Assembly: GCA_001295905.1 (NCBI GenBank)
Contig: LJHT01000026.1
Span: 38,036 to 102,035 of the forward strand
Length of the DNA: 64,000 nt
Reading direction: 5' to 3'
DNA from: a beta proteobacterium AAP51
Lineage (GTDB): Bacteria > Pseudomonadota > Gammaproteobacteria > Burkholderiales > Burkholderiaceae_C
The notes under the pieces are model-generated. The model saw only the letters and a program-made list of their open reading frames with translations, made no database searches and had not been told where the DNA came from. Shown piece after piece: positions 1 to 7,658 of this stretch (position 1 is its first letter; every line of letters begins with the position of its first letter). The position numbers were made by a program, and so were the translations under genes.

Positions 1-222
1 CGCGGCCAGCACAACCGCCAGCACGGCCCCGGCCGCTGCGGCAGGCACCGGCCAGGCCATCAGCCCGGCGGCAGCAGCCCCCAGGGCCAGGGCCCCGGCA
101 GCTGGCGCCGCGCGCTGCCGCTGCAAGGCCCAGGACAGCCAGGCCAGCGCCAGCAGGCCCAGCGCCACGGCAGCGGCCCAGGCCAGCCAGGCGGGCGGGG
201 GGTGGGCGGCGGCCGGCAGCAT
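1..222 (-). CDS. Partial putative membrane protein (C-terminus off the left edge)
   Basis: An open frame runs on the minus strand from an ATG at 222 to the window edge with no stop (74 codons seen). The translation starts MLPAAAHPPPAWLAWAAAV and is almost entirely Ala, Leu, Val, Trp and Gly, with two likely membrane segments near residues 13-32 and 45-73 and a short basic stretch (RQR) between them. It is divergent from slmA. I do not recognise a family and cannot assign a function. Composition and the divergent start make it plausible, but in DNA this GC-rich an open frame alone is weak evidence. Confidence 0.45.
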   Translation of the reverse strand, partial: MLPAAAHPPPAWLAWAAAVALGLLALAWLSWALQRQRAAPAAGALALGAAAAGLMAWPVPAAAAGAVLAVVLAA

Positions 223-397
223 GGCGCGGCATTGTCGGCGGCCCGGCCCGCCACGGCCAGCGCCGGCTGGAACCCGCCGCGCTGATGTGCCGCGCCAGGC
301 AGGTATGTCAGTGTTTACCTGCAAGCGGGTGCGCGCAGGGCGTGTGCCAGAATCTTTTTGCCATCTGGCCCGCCTGCCCTGCTTTCCGCTGCCCCCC

Positions 398-1150
398 ATG
401 CCCGACGTGCTCGACGTGCCCGAAGAACAAACACCTCCCGGCACGGACGACACCGGCACCCCGGCGCCGGCAACGGTTGCCCATCACGCGGTCGAAGACC
501 GTGCGGACGACAACGCCGACGCCGCAGGTGACGACAGTGCTGAAGCCGCGACGTCGGGGTCACCCGCCCGCAAGCGCCCGAAGCCCGGCGAACGCCGCGT
601 GCAGATCCTGCAGACGCTGGCCGGCATGCTCGAGCAACCTGGCGCCGAGCGCATCACCACCGCCGCCCTGGCGGCCAGGCTGGCCGTGAGCGAAGCCGCG
701 CTCTACCGCCACTTCGCCAGCAAGGCGCAGATGTTCGAGGGCCTGATCGAGTTCATCGAGAGCAGCGTCTTCACGCTCGTCAACCAGATCACCGAGCGCG
801 AAAGCTCGGGCGCGGTGCAGGCGCAGAAGATGGTGGCGGTGCTGCTGCAGTTCGGCGAGAAGAACCCGGGGATGACCCGTGTGATGGTGGGCGACGCCCT
901 CGTCTTCGAGCATGAACGCCTGACGCTGCGCATGAACCAGTTCTTCGAGCGCGTGGAATCGCAGCTGCGCCAGAGCCTGCGCACCGCGGCCGAGGCGGCG
1001 GGCTCGCCCACGCCCACGGTGGACGCACAGGCGCTGGCCTCGGCCTTGACGGCGCTGGCCATCGGCCGGCTGCAGCGCTATGCGCGCTCGGGCTTCAAGC
1101 GCCTGCCCACCGAGCACCTGGAACCCGCGCTGCGCCGCCTGACGACCTGA
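398..1150 (+). CDS. slmA: Nucleoid occlusion factor SlmA (TetR family)
   Basis: SlmA binds DNA and blocks FtsZ ring assembly over the nucleoid. The 250-residue protein has a TetR-type helix-turn-helix near residues 85-110 (RITTAALAARLAVSEAALYR), very close to the SlmA signature, followed by SKAQMFEGLIEFIE and by FGEKNPGMTRVMVGDALVFE and MNQFFERVESQLRQ, which also match SlmA. The usual length is about 200 residues; here an acidic, Pro/Ala-rich extension of about 63 residues precedes the DNA-binding domain. The ATG at 398 was chosen because the reading frame upstream is Cys/Arg/Pro-rich and looks non-coding. It is probably co-transcribed with the phosphoesterase gene 10 bases downstream. Confidence 0.88.
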   Translation: MPDVLDVPEEQTPPGTDDTGTPAPATVAHHAVEDRADDNADAAGDDSAEAATSGSPARKRPKPGERRVQILQTLAGMLEQPGAERITTAALAARLAVSEAALYRHFASKAQMFEGLIEFIESSVFTLVNQITERESSGAVQAQKMVAVLLQFGEKNPGMTRVMVGDALVFEHERLTLRMNQFFERVESQLRQSLRTAAEAAGSPTPTVDAQALASALTALAIGRLQRYARSGFKRLPTEHLEPALRRLTT

Positions 1151-1160
1151 GGCCGGGGTG

Positions 1161-1811
1161 ATGGACGTGCAAGCCGGCGGCACGCTGCTGCGCCTGCTGC
1201 CCCAGCGCGCGGCCTACCTGCCCGAGCACCGCGCGCTGCTGGTGGCCGACGCCCACATCGGCAAGGCGGTGAGCTTTCGCCGACTGGGCGTGCCTGTGCC
1301 CGGCGGCACCACCACCGAAACCCTGCAGCGCCTGAGCGATGCCGTGGCCGCCACCGGTGCGCAGCAGGTGGTGTTTCTCGGCGACCTGCTGCATTCGGCA
1401 CGCGGCCGCGCCGCCGCCACGTTGGAGACCGTGGCCTCGTGGCGTGCTGCGCATGCCGATGTGCAGCTGACGCTCGTGCGCGGCAACCACGACGGCCACG
1501 CCGGCGACCCCCCGCCCGCCTGGGGCGTGCATTGCGTGGACGAGCCCTACCGCCTGGGCGGCCTGGCCCTGTGCCACCACCCGCAGCCGGTGGAAGGCGC
1601 CTATGTGCTGGCAGGCCACCTGCACCCGGCGGTGGTGCTGGGCGGCCGCGCGCACGAGCGGCTGCGCCTCCCCTGCTTCCACCTCGGCACCCAGGTGGGC
1701 GTGCTGCCGGCCTTCGGCGCCTTCACGGGCATGCATGTGATGACGCACGGCCCTGGCGAACGCGTGTTCGTCGTGGCCGGCGACGAGGTGCGGGCCCTGG
1801 CCGGCGCCTAA
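1161..1811 (+). CDS. pdeM: Metallophosphoesterase, PdeM-like (ligase-associated family)
   Basis: This 216-residue calcineurin-like phosphoesterase shows the whole metal-binding series: DAH (VADAHIGK), GDLLH, GNHDGH, the HH pair in LCHHPQP and GHLHP. Length and the early VADAHIGKA motif fit PdeM, the putative nuclease usually encoded beside an ATP-dependent DNA ligase, an exonuclease and an Lhr-type helicase. None of those partners is within this window, so the DNA-repair role is carried over from the family. A GTG at 1158 immediately precedes the chosen ATG at 1161. The gene sits 10 bases after slmA and 10 bases before the DUF815 ATPase, suggesting one transcript. Confidence 0.8.
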   Translation: MDVQAGGTLLRLLPQRAAYLPEHRALLVADAHIGKAVSFRRLGVPVPGGTTTETLQRLSDAVAATGAQQVVFLGDLLHSARGRAAATLETVASWRAAHADVQLTLVRGNHDGHAGDPPPAWGVHCVDEPYRLGGLALCHHPQPVEGAYVLAGHLHPAVVLGGRAHERLRLPCFHLGTQVGVLPAFGAFTGMHVMTHGPGERVFVVAGDEVRALAGA

Positions 1812-1821
1812 ACTGCCGGCC

Positions 1822-2700
1822 ATGAACGCTGCCTTCGAACACCTGCTGCTGCGCGCCGAAATGCTGCTGGCACGGCTGGAACTCATCCTGCCCCAGGCCG
1901 CCACCGCGCCTGACTGGCAGGCCTCCGTGGCCTTCCGCTACCGCCGCCGGGGCGGCGCCTTCAGCGCGGGCGTGCTGGAGCCGGTCAAACACGTGGCCGC
2001 CATCCGGCTGGCCGAGCTGAAGGAAATCGACGCGCAGAAGGAACGCCTGCAGCGCAACACGCAGCAGTTCGTGGCCGGCCGCGGCGCCAACAACGTGCTG
2101 CTGACGGGCGCGCGCGGCACCGGCAAGAGCAGCCTGGTGAAGGCGGTGCTGAACGAATATGCAGCCGAAGGTCTGCGTCTGATCGAGGTGGACAAGACCG
2201 ACCTCATCGACCTGCCCGACCTCATCGACCTGGTCGCCGGGCGCCCCGAGAAGTTCATCGTCTTCTGCGACGACCTCAGCTTCGACGAAGGCGAGCCCGG
2301 CTACAAGGCGCTGAAAAGCGTGCTGGACGGCAGCGTGGCCGCGGCCAGCGACAACCTGCTGATCTACGCCACCAGCAACCGCCGCCACCTGCTGCCCGAG
2401 TACATGAAAGAGAACCTCAGCTACCAGCACACCGAAGACGGCGAGGTGCACCCGGGCGAAGGCGTGGAAGAGAAGATTTCGCTCAGCGAACGTTTCGGGC
2501 TGTGGATCAGCTTCTACCCCTTCACCCAGGCCGAGTACCTGGCCATCGTGGCGCAGTGGCTGCGCCACTTCGGGGTGGGCGAAGCGGCCATCGCCGCCGC
2601 GCGGCAAGACAGCCTGGTGTGGGCGCTGGAGCGGGGCAGCCGCAGCGGCCGCGTGGCGCAGCAGTTCGCGCGTGACTATGCGGGGCAGCACGGTGGCTGA
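1822..2700 (+). CDS. DUF815-family AAA-type ATPase
   Basis: The 292-residue cytoplasmic protein has a Walker A motif, GARGTGKSS, at residues 96-104 and a Walker B-like FIVFCDDLSF near 145-154. The segment LLIYATSNRRHLLPEYM looks like a sensor-1 region. This arrangement is typical of the DUF815 (YdcP-like) P-loop family, whose biological role is not established. The ATG at 1822 is 10 bases after the phosphoesterase stop. The 3' end overlaps the start of the Nudix gene, as in many Burkholderiales, indicating a tight operon. No unusual residues were seen. Confidence 0.85.
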   Translation: MNAAFEHLLLRAEMLLARLELILPQAATAPDWQASVAFRYRRRGGAFSAGVLEPVKHVAAIRLAELKEIDAQKERLQRNTQQFVAGRGANNVLLTGARGTGKSSLVKAVLNEYAAEGLRLIEVDKTDLIDLPDLIDLVAGRPEKFIVFCDDLSFDEGEPGYKALKSVLDGSVAAASDNLLIYATSNRRHLLPEYMKENLSYQHTEDGEVHPGEGVEEKISLSERFGLWISFYPFTQAEYLAIVAQWLRHFGVGEAAIAAARQDSLVWALERGSRSGRVAQQFARDYAGQHGG

Positions 2701-3121
2701 GGGAACAGAACGCACTGCAGTGGATGTGGCCGTGGGCGTGCTCATCGACGCCCAGGGCCGCTTCCTGCTCACCAGCCGCCCGGCCGGCAAGGTGTACGCG
2801 GGCTACTGGGAATTCCCCGGCGGCAAACTCGAGGCCGGCGAAACAGTGGAAGAGGCCTTGCGCCGTGAACTGCAGGAAGAACTGGGCATCACCATCGCCG
2901 CGGCCCAGCCCTGGAAGACGGAAATGATGGACTACCCGCATGCCCGCGTGCGCCTGCACTTCTGCAAGGTGTGGCAGTGGGCCGGCGAGTTCGAGATGCG
3001 CGAGGGCCAGGCCATGGCCTGGCAAAGCCTGCCCGTGCAGGTGGGCCCAGTGCTGCCCGGCACGGTGCCCGTGCTGGCCTGGTTCGCCGCCGAGCAGGGT
3101 TTTGTCGGGGCCACCCACTAG
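2693..3121 (+). CDS. mutT: Nudix hydrolase, MutT/8-oxo-dGTP type
   Basis: The protein (142 residues from the chosen start) carries a complete Nudix box, GxxxxxE(x7)REUxEEx[20 protein letters not shown] followed by QEELGI. It opens with [20 protein letters not shown] and has YWEFPGGK ahead of the box, as in MutT. The expected job is removal of oxidised dGTP or related nucleotides. Two starts are possible: an ATG at 2672 inside the upstream ATPase gene, or a GTG at 2693 overlapping its stop by 8 bases. The GTG leaves a normal-length N-terminus. The C-terminal part lacks a second domain, so this is not a MutT/ThiE fusion. Confidence 0.85.
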   Translation: MAEGTERTAVDVAVGVLIDAQGRFLLTSRPAGKVYAGYWEFPGGKLEAGETVEEALRRELQEELGITIAAAQPWKTEMMDYPHARVRLHFCKVWQWAGEFEMREGQAMAWQSLPVQVGPVLPGTVPVLAWFAAEQGFVGATH

Positions 3122-3131
3122 ACTGCGCGGC

Positions 3132-3521
3132 ATGGACTGGCTAGCTCAAGTGAAATGGAACGACGACGGCCTGGTGCCCGTCATCGCCCAGGAACAAGGC
3201 ACGAAAGACGTGCTGATGTTCGCGTGGATGAACCGCGAGGCGCTGGCCGCCACGGCCGAGCGCGGCCAGGCGGTGTACTTCAGCCGCTCGCGCCAGCGCC
3301 TGTGGCACAAGGGCGAAGAGTCGGGGCACTTCCAGCAGGTGCACGACATCCGCCTCGATTGCGACGCCGATGTGGTGCTGCTCACCGTCACCCAGCACGA
3401 CCACGACCCCGCCATCGCCTGCCACACCGGCCGCCACAGCTGCTTCTTCCAGCGCCTGGAAGCCGGGCAGTGGCACACGGTGGAACCGGTGCTGAAAGAC
3501 CCCGAAAGCATCTACCGATGA
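3132..3521 (+). CDS. hisI: Phosphoribosyl-AMP cyclohydrolase
   Basis: HisI opens the adenine ring of phosphoribosyl-AMP in histidine biosynthesis. The 129-residue protein has the family motifs [24 protein letters not shown] and the metal-binding Cys region LDCDAD with [11 protein letters not shown]. Length is normal for the stand-alone enzyme. The ATG at 3132 was chosen because MDWLAQVKW is the usual family start; the frame is open further upstream but does not resemble HisI. Its stop overlaps the start of hisE (ATGA), so both steps are translated from one message. The remaining his genes must lie elsewhere. Confidence 0.93.
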   Translation: MDWLAQVKWNDDGLVPVIAQEQGTKDVLMFAWMNREALAATAERGQAVYFSRSRQRLWHKGEESGHFQQVHDIRLDCDADVVLLTVTQHDHDPAIACHTGRHSCFFQRLEAGQWHTVEPVLKDPESIYR

Positions 3522-3892
3522 ACAGCCCCATGCCGACAGGCAACGACACGCTGGCGCGGCTGGCCGCCGTCATCGAAAGCCGCCGCGGGCAAGACCCCGA
3601 CAAGAGCTACGTCGCCCGCTTGTTTTCCAAGGGCACCGACGCCATCTTGAAGAAGGTGGGCGAAGAGGCCACCGAGGTGGTGATGGCCGCCAAGGACGGC
3701 GGCGGCCCGAAACTGGTGGGTGAGGTGGCCGACCTCTGGTTCCACACGCTCGTGACGCTGGCGCAGTTCAACCTGAGGCCGGCCGACGTGCTGGCGGAAC
3801 TGGAACGGCGCGAGGGTTTGTCGGGCCTGGAAGAATTTGCGCTGCGCAAGGTGCGCGAGCGTGAAGCCGAAACACGGGGAGAAGGCACATGA
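3518..3892 (+). CDS. hisE: Phosphoribosyl-ATP pyrophosphatase
   Basis: HisE removes pyrophosphate from phosphoribosyl-ATP, the step before HisI. The 124-residue protein has the MazG-like helices with [18 protein letters not shown] and [15 protein letters not shown], where the EExxE acidic residues bind metal, then [14 protein letters not shown]. The ATG overlaps the hisI stop by 4 bases, and the hisE stop overlaps the next start by 4 bases, so translation is likely coupled across all three genes. Confidence 0.93.
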   Translation: MNSPMPTGNDTLARLAAVIESRRGQDPDKSYVARLFSKGTDAILKKVGEEATEVVMAAKDGGGPKLVGEVADLWFHTLVTLAQFNLRPADVLAELERREGLSGLEEFALRKVREREAETRGEGT

Positions 3893-4266
3893 GTGAAATC
3901 ATCGACACAGCAGAACGCGACAACAGCCTGAAGACGGTGGGCCACATCAGCTACCTGCTGCATGCCATCGTGGCCGTGAGCGCGGTCATCCCTTCGCTGC
4001 AGGCCAGCGTGCTGCTGCTGGTGGTGGCTTTCATCATCGACCTCGTCAAGCGCGGCGATGCGGCGGGCACCTGGCAGGAATCGCACTTCGGCTGGCGCAT
4101 CCGCAGCGTGGTCATCGCGGCCATCCTCTACCTCGTGACGGCGCCGCTGTGGCTGCTGTTCCTGGTGCCGGGCTGGATCGCCTGGACCTGCATTTCCATC
4201 TGGTTCCTGTACCGCGTGGTTCGCGGCTGGCTGAACCTGAACAGCAACCGCCCGATCAACCCTTGA
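3889..4266 (+). CDS. DUF4870-type small membrane protein
   Basis: A 125-residue protein with three predicted membrane segments, near residues 20-50 ([17 protein letters not shown] and following), 68-90 and 94-112 ([19 protein letters not shown]). This matches the DUF4870/TIC20-like small membrane protein commonly found between hisE and the HIT gene in Burkholderiales. Function is unknown. The ATG overlaps the hisE stop (ATGA), so it is likely part of the hisIE transcript. Confidence 0.8.
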   Translation: MSEIIDTAERDNSLKTVGHISYLLHAIVAVSAVIPSLQASVLLLVVAFIIDLVKRGDAAGTWQESHFGWRIRSVVIAAILYLVTAPLWLLFLVPGWIAWTCISIWFLYRVVRGWLNLNSNRPINP

Positions 4267-4279
4267 ACATCAGCAGCGC

Positions 4280-4630
4280 ATGAGCAGCACCGACCCGAAC
4301 TGCATCTTCTGCAAGATCGTCGCCGGCCAGATTCCATCGAAAAAAGTCCACGAAGACGAGGAACTGCTGGCCTTCCACGACATCCACCCCTGGGCGCCGG
4401 TGCATGTGCTGATCATCCCGAAGCAGCACATCGCAACCCTGTCGGATGTGGGGCCTGAGCACGATGCGCTGCTGGGCCGCATGCTGGGGCTGGCGCCAAG
4501 GCTGATGAAGCAACTGGGCGTCACAGGAGGTTTTCGCACCGTGGTGAACACCGGGCCCGACGGCGGGCAGGAGGTCTACCACCTGCACATGCACGTGATG
4601 GGCGGGCCGCGGCCCTGGGCAAAAGGGTGA
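4280..4630 (+). CDS. HIT-family nucleotide hydrolase, HinT-like
   Basis: The 116-residue protein has the histidine triad HLHMHVM near the C-terminus, the N-terminal CIFCKIVAGQIPS and FHDIHPWAPVHVLIIPK, all standard for HinT-like purine nucleoside phosphoramidases. It ends MGGPRPWAKG. The gene begins 13 bases after the small membrane protein and precedes tatA by 77 bases. The exact substrate cannot be read from the sequence. Confidence 0.9.
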   Translation: MSSTDPNCIFCKIVAGQIPSKKVHEDEELLAFHDIHPWAPVHVLIIPKQHIATLSDVGPEHDALLGRMLGLAPRLMKQLGVTGGFRTVVNTGPDGGQEVYHLHMHVMGGPRPWAKG

Positions 4631-4670
4631 AGGCCAAGGGCTGAGCCACAGTCCCTTCACGCATCAACCG

Positions 4671-4676
4671 TAGAAT
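4671..4676 (+). promoter_or_regulatory. Possible -10 element ahead of tatA
   Basis: TAGAAT lies 31 bases upstream of the tatA ATG and suits a sigma-70 -10 box. No convincing -35 is visible at the right distance, so the call is weak. AAGGAG at 4694-4699 is the tatA ribosome-binding site. Confidence 0.3.
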
Positions 4677-4707
4677 CGCGGGCTTCGCCTCGTAAGGAGA
4701 ATAGATC

Positions 4708-4947
4708 ATGGGTTCGTTCAGCATCTGGCATTGGCTGATCGTTTTGCTGGTCGTCGTGGTCATCTTCGGCACCAAGAAACTTCGCAACATCGGCAGCGAC
4801 CTCGGGGGCGCCGTCAAGGGCTTCAAGGAAGGCATGAAGACGGGTGGTGAAGACACCCCCGCCGCCGACGCTCCGCCGCAGCAGGTGACGACCGCCAAGC
4901 GCGCCGACGCCCACACGGTGGACGTGGACGCGAAGACGAAGAGCTGA
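4708..4947 (+). CDS. tatA: Twin-arginine translocase subunit TatA
   Basis: TatA polymerises in the inner membrane to let folded Tat substrates cross. The 79-residue protein has one N-terminal membrane helix ([15 protein letters not shown]), the hinge [14 protein letters not shown] and the amphipathic helix [12 protein letters not shown], followed by an acidic and basic tail. AAGGAG eight bases before the ATG is a strong ribosome-binding site. It is first of tatABC. Confidence 0.95.
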   Translation: MGSFSIWHWLIVLLVVVVIFGTKKLRNIGSDLGGAVKGFKEGMKTGGEDTPAADAPPQQVTTAKRADAHTVDVDAKTKS

Positions 4948-4986
4948 AGCCCGCGCTGATGCTGCCTGCCGGGGTGCGCTGAGACC

Positions 4987-5487
4987 ATGATGGACTTCGG
5001 GCTCGACAAGATCGCGCTCATCGGTGCCGTGGCCCTGGTGGTCATCGGCCCCGAGAAACTTCCGCGCGTGGCGCGCACGGTCGGCGCCCTCTTTGGCAAG
5101 GCGCAGCGCTACGTGGCCGACGTGAAGGCCGAGGTGAACCGCAGCATCGAGCTCGAAGAGCTCAAGAAGATGAAGACGCAGTTCCAGGACGCCGCGCGCA
5201 ACGTGGAAGAGACGGTGCGCAGCGAGGTCAACTCCGCCACCGCCGCCTTCGACAACGAATGGTCTTCGGTGACGTCCGGCCTCAACAGCAGCAGCACCGA
5301 CGGCAGTGGCAGCAGCTACGAAGCCCTGCCCTCGCCGCCCCCGGCTTACCAGCACCCGAAGAAGAACTGGCGCCTGAAGCGCGGTGCCACCCCGCAGTGG
5401 TACAAGCAGCGCAACGGCGTGCGCACCAAGGCACTGTCGGGCGCCGCGCGCGTGGCGCGTTTCCGGCCCCAGGGCCTGAGGGGCTGA
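4987..5487 (+). CDS. tatB: Twin-arginine translocase subunit TatB
   Basis: TatB joins TatC in the receptor complex that recognises twin-arginine signals. The 166-residue protein has the short membrane helix ([20 protein letters not shown], with the conserved GPEKLP), then a long amphipathic region rich in Glu and Lys (about residues 38-80), a Ser/Thr linker and a strongly basic C-terminal tail. A second ATG follows directly at 4990. It lies 39 bases after tatA and 19 bases before tatC. Confidence 0.94.
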   Translation: MMDFGLDKIALIGAVALVVIGPEKLPRVARTVGALFGKAQRYVADVKAEVNRSIELEELKKMKTQFQDAARNVEETVRSEVNSATAAFDNEWSSVTSGLNSSSTDGSGSSYEALPSPPPAYQHPKKNWRLKRGATPQWYKQRNGVRTKALSGAARVARFRPQGLRG

Positions 5488-5506
5488 ACATGCAGCCCGC
5501 AGGACG

Positions 5507-6307
5507 ATGAGCGCCGACAACAAGCCCGACGAACTCGCAGGTTCCGAAGCCCCTTTCGTTTCGCACCTGGTCGAGCTGCGTGACCGCCTCATCAAGGCCG
5601 TCATTGCCGTGGGTGTGGTCTTCGGCGCGCTGTGCTTCTGGCCGGGCCCGGCGGGCCTGTACGACCTGCTCGCCGCGCCCATGGTGGCCCACCTGCCCAA
5701 GGGCGCGACGCTGATCGCCACCAACGTGATCTCGCCCATCCTGGTGCCGCTGAAGATCACGCTGATGGCCGCCTTCATGGTGGCGCTGCCGGTGGTGCTG
5801 TACCAGCTGTGGGCCTTCGTCGCCCCGGGCCTGTATTCGCATGAGAAGAAGCTGGTGCTGCCGCTGGTGGTGAGCAGCACCATCCTGTTCATTGCCGGCG
5901 TGGCCTTCTGCTACTTCCTGGTGATTCCGGGCATGAGCAAGTTCATCCAGGCCTTCGCCCCGGCCACCATCACCGCCGCGCCTGACATCGAGCAGTACTT
6001 CGGCTTCGTGCTGACCCTCTTCCTCGTCTTCGGCATCGCCTTCGAGGTGCCCATCGCCGTGGTGGTGCTGGCGCGCATGGGCGTGGTCACCATCCAGCAG
6101 CTGCGCGACTGGCGCGGCTACTTCATCGTCGGCAGCTTCATCATCGCCGCCATCGTGACGCCACCTGACGTCATCAGCCAGCTGGCCCTGGCCATCCCGA
6201 TGTGCATCCTGTACGAGATAGGCATCCTGGCGGCGCAGTTCCTGATCAAGAACACCAAAGCGCCCGACGCCGAAGCCGACAGCAGCGACGCCAAGCCGTC
6301 GCCCTGA
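5507..6307 (+). CDS. tatC: Twin-arginine translocase subunit TatC
   Basis: TatC is the six-span inner-membrane core of the Tat translocase and binds the twin-arginine signal. The 266-residue protein starts with the conserved cytoplasmic SHLVELRDRLIKAV, contains FEVPIAVVVLARMGVV and VTPPDVISQLALAIPM, and ends in a hydrophilic acidic tail (KAPDAEADSSDAKPSP). Length and topology are standard. It is last in tatABC and convergent with gspF, with a double-hairpin spacer between them. Confidence 0.96.
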   Translation: MSADNKPDELAGSEAPFVSHLVELRDRLIKAVIAVGVVFGALCFWPGPAGLYDLLAAPMVAHLPKGATLIATNVISPILVPLKITLMAAFMVALPVVLYQLWAFVAPGLYSHEKKLVLPLVVSSTILFIAGVAFCYFLVIPGMSKFIQAFAPATITAAPDIEQYFGFVLTLFLVFGIAFEVPIAVVVLARMGVVTIQQLRDWRGYFIVGSFIIAAIVTPPDVISQLALAIPMCILYEIGILAAQFLIKNTKAPDAEADSSDAKPSP

Positions 6308-6372
6308 ACCAGAAAAAGATGCCTTGAGCGGCCGCGCGCAGCGCCGGCCCCCATCAAGCCACTTTCGATGGT

Positions 6373-6413
6373 CCGGCTCCGCCGGCCGTTCGAAAGGCCT
6401 CCCCCTCGGGGGG
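6373..6413. repeat. Double-hairpin intergenic element, copy 1
   Basis: CCGGC-TCC-GCCGG (6373-6385) is followed 15 bases later by CCCCC-TC-GGGGG (6401-6412), with TTCGAA and AGGCCT between. It sits in the 131-base spacer where tatC and gspF converge and may end transcription on either strand, although there is no T-run. The same two-hairpin plan recurs at 63448-63482. Confidence 0.5.
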
Positions 6414-6438
6414 TGGCGAGCGCAGCGAGCTGGGGGGC

Positions 6439-7656
6439 CTACCGTACCCAGGTGTTGAGCTGAATGATCGGCATCAACACCGCCAGCATGATGACGATGA
6501 CCACGCCGCCCATGCCCACGATGAGCAAGGGTTCCAGGATGGTGGCCGCCGCCAGCGCCCGGCGCTGAACCTCGGCCGACATCTGCGTGGAAGCGCGCTG
6601 CAGCATCTGCGGCAGCTGGCCGGTCTGCTCACCCAGGCGCGCGAACATCGCCAGCAGGCCCGGAAAGCGCTTCTTGCCCGCCAGCGCACTGGCCAGCGGC
6701 GCGCCTTCGCGCACCTGCACCAGCGCGTCCATCGCGTCGGCGCGCATGGCGCGGTTGCCCAGGGTCTCGGCCGCGGCCTGCAGCGCCTTGAGGATGGGCA
6801 CGCCCGCACCGGCCAGCATGGCCAGCGTGCCGCCGAAGCGCGCCGCGTTGTAGCCGCGTGCCAGACGGCCGAAGAGCGGCAGGTTCAGCAGCGCGGCATC
6901 GCTGCGTTCGCGGAAGGCCTCGTTGCGCCGCGCCAGCAGCCAGGCCGCGACACCACCGCCCACCAGCAGCGCCACCGCCCAGCCCCAGCTGCGCACGAAG
7001 CTGCTCAGCGCCAGCATGGCCACCGTCAGGAAAGGCAGCGCGCGCTTGCCGGTGGAGAACACGTTGGCAATCTGAGGCACCACGAAGGTGACGAGCACGA
7101 TGACGATGATCAGCGCCACGAAGGACACGATGGCCGGGTAGAGCATCGCGCCCAGCACCTTGGCGCGCAGCGCCTGGCGCTCTTCCAGGTCGTCGGCCAG
7201 GCGTTCCAGCACGCCGCCCAAGGCCCCGCTTTGTTCGCCTGCGGCCACCACCGCGCGGTAGATGTCGTCGAACTCCCGCGGCGCGGTGGCCAGCGCGCGC
7301 GCGAAGGAGCTGCCCGCGTTGACCTCGCTCTTCAGGTGCGCCACCAGCTCGCGCTGGCGCGGGTGCTCGGCCTCGTCGGCCAGCGCCGTGAGCGCGCGCT
7401 CCAGCGGCAGGCCCGAGCCCACCAGCCCGGCGAGCTGGCGTGTCCACACCGCCAGCGTGGTGGCTGAAAAGACGCGCCGAGTGAAACGTGCCGACGGGTT
7501 GCCGTCGCTGGCCGTCATGGTGACGGGCGTCACCGCCAGCGGCACCAGATCGCGCCCTCGCAGCTGCTGACGCGCGGCCTTGGCGTTGTCGGCTTCCAGC
7601 AGGCCGCTCTGGGCCTTGCCGGCGACATCCAGGGCTTCGAAGCGGTAGGCAGGCAT
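6439..7656 (-). CDS. gspF: Type II secretion inner-membrane protein GspF
   Basis: GspF is the polytopic inner-membrane platform protein of the type II secretion system. The 405-residue protein has two T2SSF domains (about residues 70-195 and 270-395), each followed by membrane segments such as ALIIVIVLVTFVVPQIANVF and the last helix, GMGGVVIVIMLAVLMPIIQL. RQLAGLVGSGLPLERAL is a typical GspF motif. Its ATG lies 2 bases after the gspE stop, so the pair is co-transcribed; it is the last gene of the minus-strand gsp operon. Confidence 0.95.
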   Translation of the reverse strand: MPAYRFEALDVAGKAQSGLLEADNAKAARQQLRGRDLVPLAVTPVTMTASDGNPSARFTRRVFSATTLAVWTRQLAGLVGSGLPLERALTALADEAEHPRQRELVAHLKSEVNAGSSFARALATAPREFDDIYRAVVAAGEQSGALGGVLERLADDLEERQALRAKVLGAMLYPAIVSFVALIIVIVLVTFVVPQIANVFSTGKRALPFLTVAMLALSSFVRSWGWAVALLVGGGVAAWLLARRNEAFRERSDAALLNLPLFGRLARGYNAARFGGTLAMLAGAGVPILKALQAAAETLGNRAMRADAMDALVQVREGAPLASALAGKKRFPGLLAMFARLGEQTGQLPQMLQRASTQMSAEVQRRALAAATILEPLLIVGMGGVVIVIMLAVLMPIIQLNTWVR

Positions 7657-7658
7657 GG

